Below are positions 1 to 9,038 of a DNA stretch of 21,886 nt, piece by piece. The position numbers were made by a program, and so were the translations under genes. The stretch covers positions 16,455 through 38,340 of the forward strand of contig DAWL01000174.1 in NCBI GenBank assembly GCA_002505935.1, written 5' to 3'. Source of the stretch: Euryarchaeota archaeon UBA226 (GTDB lineage Archaea > Thermoplasmatota > Poseidoniia > Poseidoniales > Poseidoniaceae). Below the pieces are notes generated by a model. That model ran no database searches. It had not been told where the DNA came from and saw nothing but the letters and a program-made list of their open reading frames with translations. Every line of letters begins with the position of its first letter. The stretch's first letter is position 1.

Positions 1-3000
1 AAATTATGGGACTCTTCAGGAATACAATAGAAATCTGTAGCCTCAGGTTGTAATGCAACAACGCGGACGATTTTTCCCTCAGCCTCTAGGTTGCGAAGGG
101 CCAGGGCCAATAATTCTATAGAATGAGAAACATAGTATCGTAAAGTATGTGATTTGACCGGACCTATTCTTCTGATAAGATCAAGTAATGCATCTTCGAA
201 CTCCATCGGCTTCTCAACTACTCTGCGATAGTAGGTCATTCGACGACGTCGACCCTCTCTCTCCTCGAATTGTTTGACTACCACTAATTGCCGCTCAAGA
301 TTGGCTAAACTATTCTTAAGGTCCCTCTGGAGGGCGCGGTGTTCTTCTCCTTTGGGATAATCACGGAGTATTTCTTGCCTAGTTATCAATTCACCAGGAT
401 GAATCTTTGAAAGTAATTCTCTGTCTAGGGCGTTGAGCCAAGGTTCTGGCCTAAGGCCGAGTAACATTGGCAGATTTGCAATTGTTGTATAGCCCACTCT
501 ATTATGCAGTAATCGACCCATTACGACATCTGTATCTAATTGCAAATCCTTCCAATCAGCAAACCTGAAATCCTCTACTCTATAGAGTAATTCTTGCTGT
601 TTCTGGAACAGAACGTGGTCATCGAAAGCATCAAACAAATCTTTGTGCTTGATGAAGGACTTTTGGAGCACTAAATTCTGCAGAGAACGATATTCAATGA
701 CATCCTCTTCACCGCCAGTAATTCGGTGTTCGTCGACTTTGAGAATGTATTCTGCATCTTCTGTTTGACGGAAGAATCCAACCGAAATCACATTGCGGAT
801 TTCCAATTCATGGAGAATCGTTTCTATCTGAGTTTCAGGGAAAGGCAACCTCGTGGTAATAGCGCTGGTAACTTGTGGCCCTTCGCTCCCAAGCATCTCG
901 ATTATCTTGACGCGTAATGCCTCATGAGCATCTCCAATAGGCTGCTGCTTCCATTCTAGGACTTTCGTGCCATCAAATTTACTCGCTACCTTGAATTCCA
1001 AACCACCTGCATATAAGTCTCTGAGGTCATCAATTTCGCGACCCCCATTACTTGCTAGAACTCCTAATGTCCCATGAATCTCGGACATATATTCGCTGAA
1101 CCATTTGCCATCGATGTCGCTATTTCCAGTCCCCTCGACCTTTGTTATCTTGCCATTCTTTGCTAACTCAATAACCCATTCTCGGATTACATCGATATCA
1201 ATGCCCTTTAGTTTCTCTTTGTAAAGAGGATTTGACAATTCCTTGGATAGACCCCCACCATGTTCCATTAGATGTAAGAGACTAGTTGGATCATTAGGAA
1301 CCGGAACCTTATCGAGATAATATGAGTCCAATTGCTCCTTGGTTAGTTCAGTTGCTAGTGCCCTGCGGCCCAATAGACGCATCAATATCTTCGGATCCAT
1401 ATCATTGATCAGATAGGCCCTTGTGCGCATTGAAAGAAGGTCCTCAAACGAAGACATGAATAGACTCATTCCAATCTTTGAAGGAAGACTTACCTTAGTG
1501 TGAACTAACCTTACATCTTCATCCTTTGATCGATCCAAGAATTCCTCCAAGCCTTTGATATCGATATCCTGCCAAAAAATTTCGTTTTTGGCCTCGCGAA
1601 TCAGCAAACTATCTTCCATGGTACGATGCTTGGTCAAAAGAGACTCAGCCTTTTGTTGGAATTGTTGAGGACTTACTTCGTCAGCCCCGATTCTACGTGG
1701 GATAATCATCGAACGTCCTGCGACCTCTCTGAAACGCTTTGCGAATAGTTGAGTGGTAATCACGTATCTCTCGATGGTTTCCATATGGCTTTGAGTCTGG
1801 AATAACTCGTACATATCTCCAGGGTCTACCTCATTACTGGTCTTGAATAAAATTCCATTTTCATCGAAAGACAACTCGATAACATGTATTTCCTGAGACT
1901 GCGCCAAACCAGCCATGAAATATCCTAGAGCTTGATTGAATGCCCTACCGCGACAAGTGGTGATTAGATATGTTGGGACTCCCCCAATGATTTGTTCAAC
2001 CAACAAACGGTTTGGTTCGGGGACTTGGAAGGTATCGATAATGTGCTCCCTGAGATATCTTGCAATGGCTGTGGAAACCTGTTCCGACAATCCGTAAACC
2101 TTGGTCAAGACCTCTTTTGGATCATCATCCTTGCGTAGACAAACTATGCAATTGTGAATCAAATCAAGAAGGTGGGAGGATAACTCCTTGGATCTAGAAC
2201 GAGATTCTCCCGACCACGAAGGGATTGTAGGTCTGTGTCCTGTAACAGGATTCACGTTAACCCTACTGCCCTGAATCGAGTTTACTCTGTAAGTCGAACC
2301 ACCCAATAGAATGACATCGGAAGTTCGTAGATTAGCAACGAATGATGCGGATAGTTGACCCAGAATACTCCCATCTTGATTGAATACCAAGTAGTTGTTA
2401 TCCGGAGCGATTGTACCGACATTTGTATAGTAAATCATTCTGGAATATCCTCTCTTTCCATACAGGTTCTCCTCCCAATCAACCCATATTCTACGCTCCT
2501 CTTCCAGCATATCAAGAACTTCAATATAATCATCATAATCTAGCGTTCTATAGGACCAAGTAGATTTGATTACTTCGAAAATCTCGTCGATATCTCTGTC
2601 CTCAATAATTACCTGTCCGATAACGAACTGTGCTAGAACATCAAGACAATTCTGAGGGAATGTCAATTCATCCATATCACCTATCTGAATTGCTGCTTGC
2701 AGCGCGGCTAGTTCAATTAGGTCATCCACGCTCTGTGGAAGGAATCTAGCGCGCGGTATACCCCCAACATGGTGACCTGCTCTTCCAATCCTCTGTAAGG
2801 CAGTAGAAATGTCTCCAGGGGAGCCTATCTGCACCACCATGTCAACGCTACCAATATCGATACCCATCTCAAGTGAACTAGAAGTTACTACTGCTCTCAA
2901 TTCTCCATTCTTGAGTTGATTTTCTACTCCCAATCTGATCTTCTTATCCATCGAACCATGGTGTCCAGCGACCAAATCAGCTAATCCCAAGACTTTCAAT

Positions 3001-3917
3001 CTCTGAACCAATTCTTCAGTCATTTTTCTAGTATTAGCGAAGACCAAAGTAGTGTTATGTGCTTCAATCAGATCCTTAATCATCTCAACATTGCGGTCTA
3101 GAATATCCTTTAGTGGCAAATCACTGAATCTATTGGAACACAATACAATATCAAGATCCAGTTCTCTTGCTCCAGAAACTTTGGCAATACACACATCTAC
3201 CTCGCCACCTCGAGATTCATCATCATCTGATGCCACTAGATATTCCGCTACTGTTTCCAAAGGTTCCATCGTAGCGGAAATACCGATTCTTTGAACCGGA
3301 TTCATCAATATTGTATCCAAATGTGAAATTGTCAGTGCAAGATGAGTACCTCTTTTTGACGGCACGAGGCTATGCATCTCGTCGATTAACAACCACTGTA
3401 CCGATTCAACAATTGGTTGAAATCGCTTACTCGCAATAGCGATTGCCATACTCTCAGGCGTGGTAATCAGGATGTGAGGTGGTTTCCTCAACATTTTCTG
3501 ACGCTCAGATTGCGAAGTATCTCCAGTTCTCAATCCAACTCTGATGTCCTGCGCCCTATCAGGAAGATATCTGGATTTGATTTCCTTCAACGGTTTGATG
3601 AGGTTTTTCTGAATATCATTGGCCAGCGCTTTAATCGGTGAGATGTAAACTGCATACACCTTATCTTCCAATTCTTTGTTCAATGACAATCTGACCAATT
3701 GATCGATTATGGTTAGGAACGCTGTCAATGTTTTTCCAGAACCAGTAGGCGAACAAAGTAATAGATGACGACCATCCATAATTGCAGGAATTGCCAACTT
3801 TTGAGGATCGGTAAAATCAGGGAATGTGTCGACGAACCAATTCCGCACAGGTGGGCTCAGCCTCTCAAGTAAATCCTCACGATTGCTCGGTGAGTCAAGA
3901 TACTCTATTGCAGCCAT
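1..3917 (-). CDS. lhr: Lhr-type superfamily 2 helicase, long form (C-terminus off the window edge)
   Basis: This is an ATP-dependent 3'-5' nucleic-acid helicase of the Lhr family, which acts in DNA repair or recombination. The frame stays open from the ATG at 3917 to the edge, giving at least 1305 residues. Visible motifs are Walker A SPTGSGKT (56-63), motif Ia YISPIKAL, RTGDT, TTPES, motif II DEMH (179-182), motif III GISAT, motif IV TLVFANTR, the Lhr hallmark SSLEMGIDIG and motif VI QRIGRAGH (375-382). The middle should hold the winged-helix and Lhr-specific core. Residues from about 995 on look like further winged-helix units, as in long bacterial Lhr proteins. A GAGG ribosome site lies 8 bases before the ATG. 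The gene is divergent from the glycyl-tRNA synthetase. The family call is secure; the exact role and full length are not visible. Confidence 0.93.
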   Translation of the reverse strand, partial: MAAIEYLDSPSNREDLLERLSPPVRNWFVDTFPDFTDPQKLAIPAIMDGRHLLLCSPTGSGKTLTAFLTIIDQLVRLSLNKELEDKVYAVYISPIKALANDIQKNLIKPLKEIKSRYLPDRAQDIRVGLRTGDTSQSERQKMLRKPPHILITTPESMAIAIASKRFQPIVESVQWLLIDEMHSLVPSKRGTHLALTISHLDTILMNPVQRIGISATMEPLETVAEYLVASDDDESRGGEVDVCIAKVSGARELDLDIVLCSNRFSDLPLKDILDRNVEMIKDLIEAHNTTLVFANTRKMTEELVQRLKVLGLADLVAGHHGSMDKKIRLGVENQLKNGELRAVVTSSSLEMGIDIGSVDMVVQIGSPGDISTALQRIGRAGHHVGGIPRARFLPQSVDDLIELAALQAAIQIGDMDELTFPQNCLDVLAQFVIGQVIIEDRDIDEIFEVIKSTWSYRTLDYDDYIEVLDMLEEERRIWVDWEENLYGKRGYSRMIYYTNVGTIAPDNNYLVFNQDGSILGQLSASFVANLRTSDVILLGGSTYRVNSIQGSRVNVNPVTGHRPTIPSWSGESRSRSKELSSHLLDLIHNCIVCLRKDDDPKEVLTKVYGLSEQVSTAIARYLREHIIDTFQVPEPNRLLVEQIIGGVPTYLITTCRGRAFNQALGYFMAGLAQSQEIHVIELSFDENGILFKTSNEVDPGDMYELFQTQSHMETIERYVITTQLFAKRFREVAGRSMIIPRRIGADEVSPQQFQQKAESLLTKHRTMEDSLLIREAKNEIFWQDIDIKGLEEFLDRSKDEDVRLVHTKVSLPSKIGMSLFMSSFEDLLSMRTRAYLINDMDPKILMRLLGRRALATELTKEQLDSYYLDKVPVPNDPTSLLHLMEHGGGLSKELSNPLYKEKLKGIDIDVIREWVIELAKNGKITKVEGTGNSDIDGKWFSEYMSEIHGTLGVLASNGGREIDDLRDLYAGGLEFKVASKFDGTKVLEWKQQPIGDAHEALRVKIIEMLGSEGPQVTSAITTRLPFPETQIETILHELEIRNVISVGFFRQTEDAEYILKVDEHRITGGEEDVIEYRSLQNLVLQKSFIKHKDLFDAFDDHVLFQKQQELLYRVEDFRFADWKDLQLDTDVVMGRLLHNRVGYTTIANLPMLLGLRPEPWLNALDRELLSKIHPGELITRQEILRDYPKGEEHRALQRDLKNSLANLERQLVVVKQFEEREGRRRRMTYYRRVVEKPMEFEDALLDLIRRIGPVKSHTLRYYVSHSIELLALALRNLEAEGKIVRVVALQPEATDFYCIPEESHN

Positions 3918-4132
3918 TGTTCATTCCTCAATGATAGTGGCGCGCAGTCGGAATGAAGCCCTATTTCAACTATTCGTATACACAATCAATCACAAGTCAT
4001 CATTGAACACTTCAATGCAAATACAATCATCAAACTGAATGCTTCTTCTTGTTTTGTTGCAAGTTAACAAGACGTAGGATTCATCTAACAAATCAAGTCA
4101 GTTTCATAGGCTTGTTGTCTTCCGTTGAACTC
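3918..4132. promoter_or_regulatory. Divergent intergenic region between lhr and glyS
   Basis: This is the largest non-coding gap in the window, and both flanking genes are transcribed away from it, so both promoters should lie here. It is AT-rich compared with the genes. I cannot point to a convincing TATA box with BRE, and I see no tRNA or other RNA gene. The frame that continues upstream of the glycyl-tRNA synthetase ATG into this gap (from a TTG at 4049) does not look like part of the protein. Confidence 0.45.
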
Positions 4133-4140
4133 GGGAGAGG
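4133..4140 (+). promoter_or_regulatory. Ribosome binding site deciding the glyS start
   Basis: GGGAGAGG sits one base before the ATG at 4142; the GGGAG core leaves 4 bases of spacing. It supports this ATG over the upstream TTG at 4049, which lacks such a site. Confidence 0.6.
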
Positions 4141-4141
4141 T

Positions 4142-5857
4142 ATGACTCAGGCGGACCGTGACAGGCTTGAACGACTTAACTCCATGCTGAAACGCAGGGG
4201 CATTATTCTTCCAGCATTTGAGATTCATGGTGGCGCAGCAGGAATGTATGATTTCGGCCCACTAGGCGGACGTTTGAGAAATAAGGTCAATCAGATTTGG
4301 TTAAACCACTGGCTATCCCAGGGAGATATCGTAGAGATTAGTTGCCCAACAGTGACTCCATTTTCTGTTCTTGAAGCGAGTGGGCACGTTGGCGAATTCA
4401 GCGATTTCGTAATCTCATGTCTTGCTTGCGAACAAGCCAGCAGAGCAGATCACCTTTTGGAAGATATTCATCCCAATCCTGATTCCCTATCGATGGAAGA
4501 GTTGGCCAATGAAATCGCTTCAAAAAATCCTGCATGCCCCGATTGTGGCGCTGTAGAGTGGGGGCAGATCGAAGCACAGAACTTGATGTTCTCCACAACG
4601 TTAGGCGCTGGTTCGAGTGGGAGACAGGCATTCATCAGGCCTGAGACTGCCCAAGGTATGTTCACCAATTTTCCTGCTCTTTATCGCCACTTCCGACAAC
4701 GCTTACCTTTCGGTGCAGTTCAAGTGGGAAAGGGCTATAGAAATGAAATAAGCCCTCGCCAAGGAATGATCAGACTACGAGAATTCAACATGGCTGAACT
4801 GGAATATTTCATCGACCCAGAAGAGAACTCTAAGCACGATTTCTCAAAATGGTCAACTATGAAATTCAATTTAGTCCCGGATTCTTCTGATACGATCAAC
4901 ACAACCATCCCACAAGCACTTGACGATGGTATCATCAGACATCCAAGCGTTGCTTGGTTCATGGCAAGTACTGCAGAATTGTTGTTCCATATGGGAATAG
5001 ATGCTTCAAAACTAAGATTCAGGCAGCATGAATCAACCGAAATGGCCCACTATGCAAGCGATTGCTGGGACGCAGAGATTCTCGGTTCTTATGGTTGGAT
5101 TGAATGCGTAGGTATAGCCCACAGAGGATGCTATGACCTCGAAGCACACGAGAATTACACCGGTCAGAGATTGCGGGCATGGAGAGATTGGCCTGAGCCA
5201 GTTCAAAGCAAGAGAACCTTGGTCACTATAGATGGTTCAACAGCTGGACCAGCATTCAGATCTCAAGCCGGTGCTGTCAAAGAGGCTTTGGAAAAGATGG
5301 ATGCGCCCCCAACGACCTATCCGTTCAAACTGACTTTGTCCGATTCATCTATTGTTGAGATACAACAAGAACATGTAAAAATCGAAGATATCGATGAGAC
5401 AATAAATGGAGAATGGTTTACTCCACACGTTGTTGAGCCTGCATTCGGAATAGACCGAATAATTTGGCATCTATTGGACCATGCTTGGAATGAAGAAGAG
5501 AAGAATGGAGAACAATATTCTGTGCTTTCTTTATCTCCATCAGTTGCCCCTATCGATGCTGCAGTTCTACCATTGATGGAGAAAGATGGGATGGATGAAT
5601 TAGCATTGAATCTCCATGCTAGCCTTTGTTCAATGAATGGAATTCAATCAAGCCACGATGCTTCTGGTAGCATAGGTCGGAGATATGCTAGGGCTGATGA
5701 GGTTGGCATTCCATGGTGCATTACAATTGATCACCAGAGTCTGGATGACGGGACCGCAACAGTTCGCCGAAGAGACGACCAAAAGCAGATTCGATGTAAG
5801 ATAGAAGATATCACCCTCCACATAAGAGATGGAAAAATGAATTCTCTCTTTGAATGA
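4142..5857 (+). CDS. glyS: Glycyl-tRNA synthetase, archaeal/eukaryotic (dimeric) type
   Basis: This class II aminoacyl-tRNA synthetase charges tRNA-Gly with glycine in the cytosol. It has 571 residues, typical for the single-chain archaeal/eukaryotic form. Visible are the GlyRS signature RPETAQG (166-172), motif 2 YRNE (199-202) followed by PRQGMIRLREF, the active-site strand ECVGIAHRGCYDLEAH (321-336), motif 3 EPAFGIDR (432-439) and a C-terminal anticodon-binding domain from about 466. Two CxxC pairs (Cys93/96 and Cys132/135) form a probable zinc-binding insertion. I chose the ATG at 4142 because GGGAGAGG (4133-4140) lies just upstream and the protein there starts as the family does. A longer frame from a TTG at 4049 would add 31 unrelated residues. 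rfcL follows after 39 bases on the same strand. The gene is named glyS in many archaeal annotations; some use glyQS. Confidence 0.96.
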   Translation: MTQADRDRLERLNSMLKRRGIILPAFEIHGGAAGMYDFGPLGGRLRNKVNQIWLNHWLSQGDIVEISCPTVTPFSVLEASGHVGEFSDFVISCLACEQASRADHLLEDIHPNPDSLSMEELANEIASKNPACPDCGAVEWGQIEAQNLMFSTTLGAGSSGRQAFIRPETAQGMFTNFPALYRHFRQRLPFGAVQVGKGYRNEISPRQGMIRLREFNMAELEYFIDPEENSKHDFSKWSTMKFNLVPDSSDTINTTIPQALDDGIIRHPSVAWFMASTAELLFHMGIDASKLRFRQHESTEMAHYASDCWDAEILGSYGWIECVGIAHRGCYDLEAHENYTGQRLRAWRDWPEPVQSKRTLVTIDGSTAGPAFRSQAGAVKEALEKMDAPPTTYPFKLTLSDSSIVEIQQEHVKIEDIDETINGEWFTPHVVEPAFGIDRIIWHLLDHAWNEEEKNGEQYSVLSLSPSVAPIDAAVLPLMEKDGMDELALNLHASLCSMNGIQSSHDASGSIGRRYARADEVGIPWCITIDHQSLDDGTATVRRRDDQKQIRCKIEDITLHIRDGKMNSLFE

Positions 5858-5896
5858 TGCTCAACCTTCAAGGAGTGTCGTCGCAAACAACTTGCT

Positions 5897-7411
5897 ATGC
5901 CTCCAGCCCAAGCCACCGATTGGGCGGAAAGATACAGGCCGGCTAGTGAAGCATTACTGGTAGGTAACCAAAAAGCGAGGCGACAAATTGAGCAATGGTT
6001 GAATCATTGGGAACGTGGCAGGCCTAGTAAACGCGGCATCTTGCTAATTGGCCCACCAGGTGTTGGTAAGACGAGCATGGCTAGAGCCATTTCATTAGAC
6101 CGCGGCTGGGACATTATCGAACTCAATGCAAGCGACGCGAGAAACGCTGCTGCAATCCGTAAGGCTGCCACACAAGGAGCAATGCACCAGTCTTTGTTCA
6201 ATACGGGTAAACAAAGCAAGACGTTGGTTTTACTCGATGAAGTCGACCATATTCAGGGTGGACTAGCAAAGATGGGTGAAGAGAAGATAAACAAGATGAT
6301 TCAGAATCATGAAACAACTGCTGCTGAAGTAACTAGTGCAGGAGATAGAGGAGGTAAGGCGGAGTTGCTGCGATTGCTTCAAAACACAAAAAATCCGGTT
6401 GTTCTTGCTTGTAATGACGAAATGGGACTTTGGGGCAAAGGTTCAGGCTGGATAGAAGCGCGCAATAGATTCTCTAGTTTGGTTGAAATAATCAGGTTTA
6501 ATCGAGTTAAATCTGACGATTTACGTAATATTGCTCGCCGAATTCTCCAATCGGAGTCCATGACAATAGATCCTGAAGGCTTAGATATCCTAGTCAACAA
6601 CAATCCAGGAGATATCAGAGCCTTGGTAAGAGATCTTCAGGCCATATCGGTGGGGAATTCCGGACACATTCATGTCTCTGCTGTTCGTTCATACATCAAC
6701 AATGCAACTAGAGACCAACACCTCGGTAGTTTTCCGGGCCTTGATCAACTCTATAGATGCAGAGATTCCATTGAAGCAAAGAAACTTGGTCCAAATCTTG
6801 ACACATCACCCGATGACTTGCTTAACTGGGTATCATGGAATAATTCTTCACTGTTCAAGAATTCTTCTGCCATCGAACGAGGGGCTCGTTCATTGGCTCG
6901 TGCTGACCTAGCTCTTCCTGTTCGCTTCCATAACAGAGCATATCGAAGTTGGTACTGGGGTGGGCAATTAGGCATATTGTCTGCAGTATGTACAAGAACA
7001 GAAATTCCAGACAAAGTTCGCGCCACATATCCCGAATTCCTCCGTAGAAATAACCAAGTTTGGAGAAGGCAAGGAATCCTGAAAAAATTGGCAGAGACGA
7101 GTGATGCATCGAAGCATGCAGTTCAACGTGAATTGATGCCTATTCTGTCAGCCATACATGCATATGACCATCCCGATAACGATGCAAATAATTTCACAAT
7201 CAGCCTTTCTCTAGGGCTGAGTGGAGATGAGCATGCAATGTTATGTGGATTGCCTGCGAGTAGAACCAGTACCAAGGACTTGATCAAAAGATATAATGCC
7301 CAAATACAAGAAAGAGTTACGAATCCAATTCTAACTGAGGAATTACCTATGGAAGAAGAAGTGGTTGAGGAAAAAGAGGCCAAGGATCCTGCACAAAGAA
7401 CTCTATTCTAA
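5897..7411 (+). CDS. rfcL: Replication factor C large subunit (clamp loader)
   Basis: This AAA+ ATPase subunit of the archaeal RFC complex works with the small subunit to load the PCNA clamp on primed DNA. It is 504 residues long, within the range of archaeal RfcL. The start WAERYRP is typical of the family. Visible are Walker A GPPGVGKT (52-59), the segment LNASDARN (76-83) seen in RFC large subunits, Walker B LLDEVD (112-117), sensor 1 around ACND, and an arginine-rich segment before the lid domain. The C-terminus is acidic and ends in QRTLF, which resembles a shortened PCNA-interacting (PIP) motif. The ATG at 5897 is the first possible start in frame; AAGGAG lies 20 bases or so upstream, farther than usual. 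No small subunit is present in the window. The stop codon touches the stop of the convergent trkH. Confidence 0.95.
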   Translation: MPPAQATDWAERYRPASEALLVGNQKARRQIEQWLNHWERGRPSKRGILLIGPPGVGKTSMARAISLDRGWDIIELNASDARNAAAIRKAATQGAMHQSLFNTGKQSKTLVLLDEVDHIQGGLAKMGEEKINKMIQNHETTAAEVTSAGDRGGKAELLRLLQNTKNPVVLACNDEMGLWGKGSGWIEARNRFSSLVEIIRFNRVKSDDLRNIARRILQSESMTIDPEGLDILVNNNPGDIRALVRDLQAISVGNSGHIHVSAVRSYINNATRDQHLGSFPGLDQLYRCRDSIEAKKLGPNLDTSPDDLLNWVSWNNSSLFKNSSAIERGARSLARADLALPVRFHNRAYRSWYWGGQLGILSAVCTRTEIPDKVRATYPEFLRRNNQVWRRQGILKKLAETSDASKHAVQRELMPILSAIHAYDHPDNDANNFTISLSLGLSGDEHAMLCGLPASRTSTKDLIKRYNAQIQERVTNPILTEELPMEEEVVEEKEAKDPAQRTLF

Positions 7412-9034
7412 TCACTCTTCCTTACCGAATAAATCCTTGAATGCTTTCAACGCCCTTCGCGTCAACTTCTCCTCTGACTTTTCTTCTGACCTCCAAGTTC
7501 TGGGATGCATTAGAATCAAGGCAGTCAACAATTCCAGCCTGCCAAACCACATCAATATAGAAGTCCATAATAAAGCTAGACTTGACATCGATGCCCATGT
7601 CGCGCTAGGACCATAAGCACCCAGTGCCGGTCCAGTATTTCCTAACGAAGAGGCAATTACTGAGATGATTGTAATGAAGTCACTATCAGGCATTAATACC
7701 GCCATAACTAAGGTTGAAATGATGAATAGACCGACCCAAACGATCAACATTCCAATTACTAGTGCAATATTATCAGATTCGATAGGTTCGCCATTCATTC
7801 GTATTGTCTTCACCTGATTTGGTGTTGCAATCCTCTCAAGTTCTCTACCTGCGACCTTCAATGATAGATTGATTCTCAATATCTTCAAACCCCCGCTAGT
7901 GGAACCTGCACTCGCACCCACAACCATCAGGAAGAATAGCAATATGTGAGTGAAAACAGGCCATGGCACCCAATCAGTTGAAGAATATCCAGTAGAGGTT
8001 CCAATTGAAACGATTTGGAAGAGTGCTTTCCTTACAGAATCGGCATGTCCCGCCATACCGGAGAGGGACAGAGCAAGTGCACAACTTACAATTGCGACGA
8101 ATAGGATACTGAAATACCACTTGAATTCCTCATCTTGGAAAACCTTGCCCCATTGACGGCGAGTCAAGAAATACAAGAGACTGAAATTGATCCCAGTCAA
8201 AATCATGAACATCACGATAATCAATTCAATAGTAACCGAATCAAAATATCCAATACTATCATCATGTGTTGAAAAACCACCAGACGGCATGGTTGTTAAT
8301 CCATGGTTAATGGAATCAAATATGTTCATATCTCCAACAAAGAATAACAAAATCATCTCGAGGAGTGTCAAACCGAGATATATTGCCCACAATAACAAGG
8401 CCGTTTCTTTGATTCTAGGTCGCAACCTAGACAATGAAGGTCCGGTCAACTCTGCTCTTGCAAGACTCATTCCTCCTCCCAAAACTCTTGCTAGCAATAG
8501 CATACCGAGCATGATTATTCCCATGCCACCCAGCCATTGGGTCAAACTTCTCCAAAGTAGCAAACCCCTAGGCTGGGAATTGATACAGTCCTCTACTACT
8601 GCTACCATGCAAGCGGGACTCATAGTATCATCAATGACAGTCGCTCCAGTTGTAGTGAATCCTGACATCGACTCAAACCAACTGTTCACTCCACCTCTCA
8701 AGATATCAATCAATTGCGCGTCATCAGTAAACGGTCCTATGAATACGCCTGAAAGCCAAAATGGCAAAGCTCCAATTGCCACCACAGCAGGCCAACAAAG
8801 TGCAACTGCAGCAAATGCCTCCCTATCTCTAAGCCGTTCATCAGTGTCACTTCTCACCCAACCTCGGAGCATCAATACTCCCCAAATTCCCGATATCATC
8901 AGAGATGGCAAGAATGCCTGAATCGCCAACTTCCAATCGTCGAGAAATACTGTCGCCATCAGTGCTACGAACAAAGGTATGCACAAGGCTACCAATGTCC
9001 AACCTACAATCAGTGCGACCACATCTCGACGCAT
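7412..9034 (-). CDS. trkH: TrkH-type potassium transporter, membrane subunit
   Basis: This is the pore-forming subunit of a Trk/Ktr/HKT potassium uptake system in the cytoplasmic membrane, gated by the RCK protein TrkA. It has 540 residues and about ten hydrophobic segments in the four-fold M1-P-M2 layout. All four selectivity-filter loops are readable: TTTGAT (127-132), TTMPSGG (247-253), TSTGYS (346-351) and LGNTGPA (464-470). The conserved GSTSGGLKILR segment (377-387) lies in the third repeat. The C-terminal tail is short and charged. The ATG at 9034 lies 4 bases past the trkA stop, with GGGAG overlapping the end of trkA, so the two are almost certainly translated from one message. At the 3' end the stop abuts the rfcL stop with no spacer. 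Confidence 0.95.
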   Translation of the reverse strand: MRRDVVALIVGWTLVALCIPLFVALMATVFLDDWKLAIQAFLPSLMISGIWGVLMLRGWVRSDTDERLRDREAFAAVALCWPAVVAIGALPFWLSGVFIGPFTDDAQLIDILRGGVNSWFESMSGFTTTGATVIDDTMSPACMVAVVEDCINSQPRGLLLWRSLTQWLGGMGIIMLGMLLLARVLGGGMSLARAELTGPSLSRLRPRIKETALLLWAIYLGLTLLEMILLFFVGDMNIFDSINHGLTTMPSGGFSTHDDSIGYFDSVTIELIIVMFMILTGINFSLLYFLTRRQWGKVFQDEEFKWYFSILFVAIVSCALALSLSGMAGHADSVRKALFQIVSIGTSTGYSSTDWVPWPVFTHILLFFLMVVGASAGSTSGGLKILRINLSLKVAGRELERIATPNQVKTIRMNGEPIESDNIALVIGMLIVWVGLFIISTLVMAVLMPDSDFITIISVIASSLGNTGPALGAYGPSATWASMSSLALLWTSILMWFGRLELLTALILMHPRTWRSEEKSEEKLTRRALKAFKDLFGKEE

Positions 9035-9038
9035 TGCT

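Noticed and set aside
4049..4141. TTG-initiated extension of the glycyl-tRNA synthetase frame
   Set aside because: No ribosome site, no resemblance to the family, and the ATG at 4142 has a site just upstream.
3918..4141. tRNA or small RNA gene in the lhr/glyS gap
   Set aside because: No cloverleaf, T-loop motif or stable GC-rich fold could be made out by eye.
8187..8921. 244-codon open frame on the plus strand inside trkH
   Set aside because: It is antisense to a well-supported gene, shows no recognisable motif, and its composition is what the reverse of membrane-protein codons gives.
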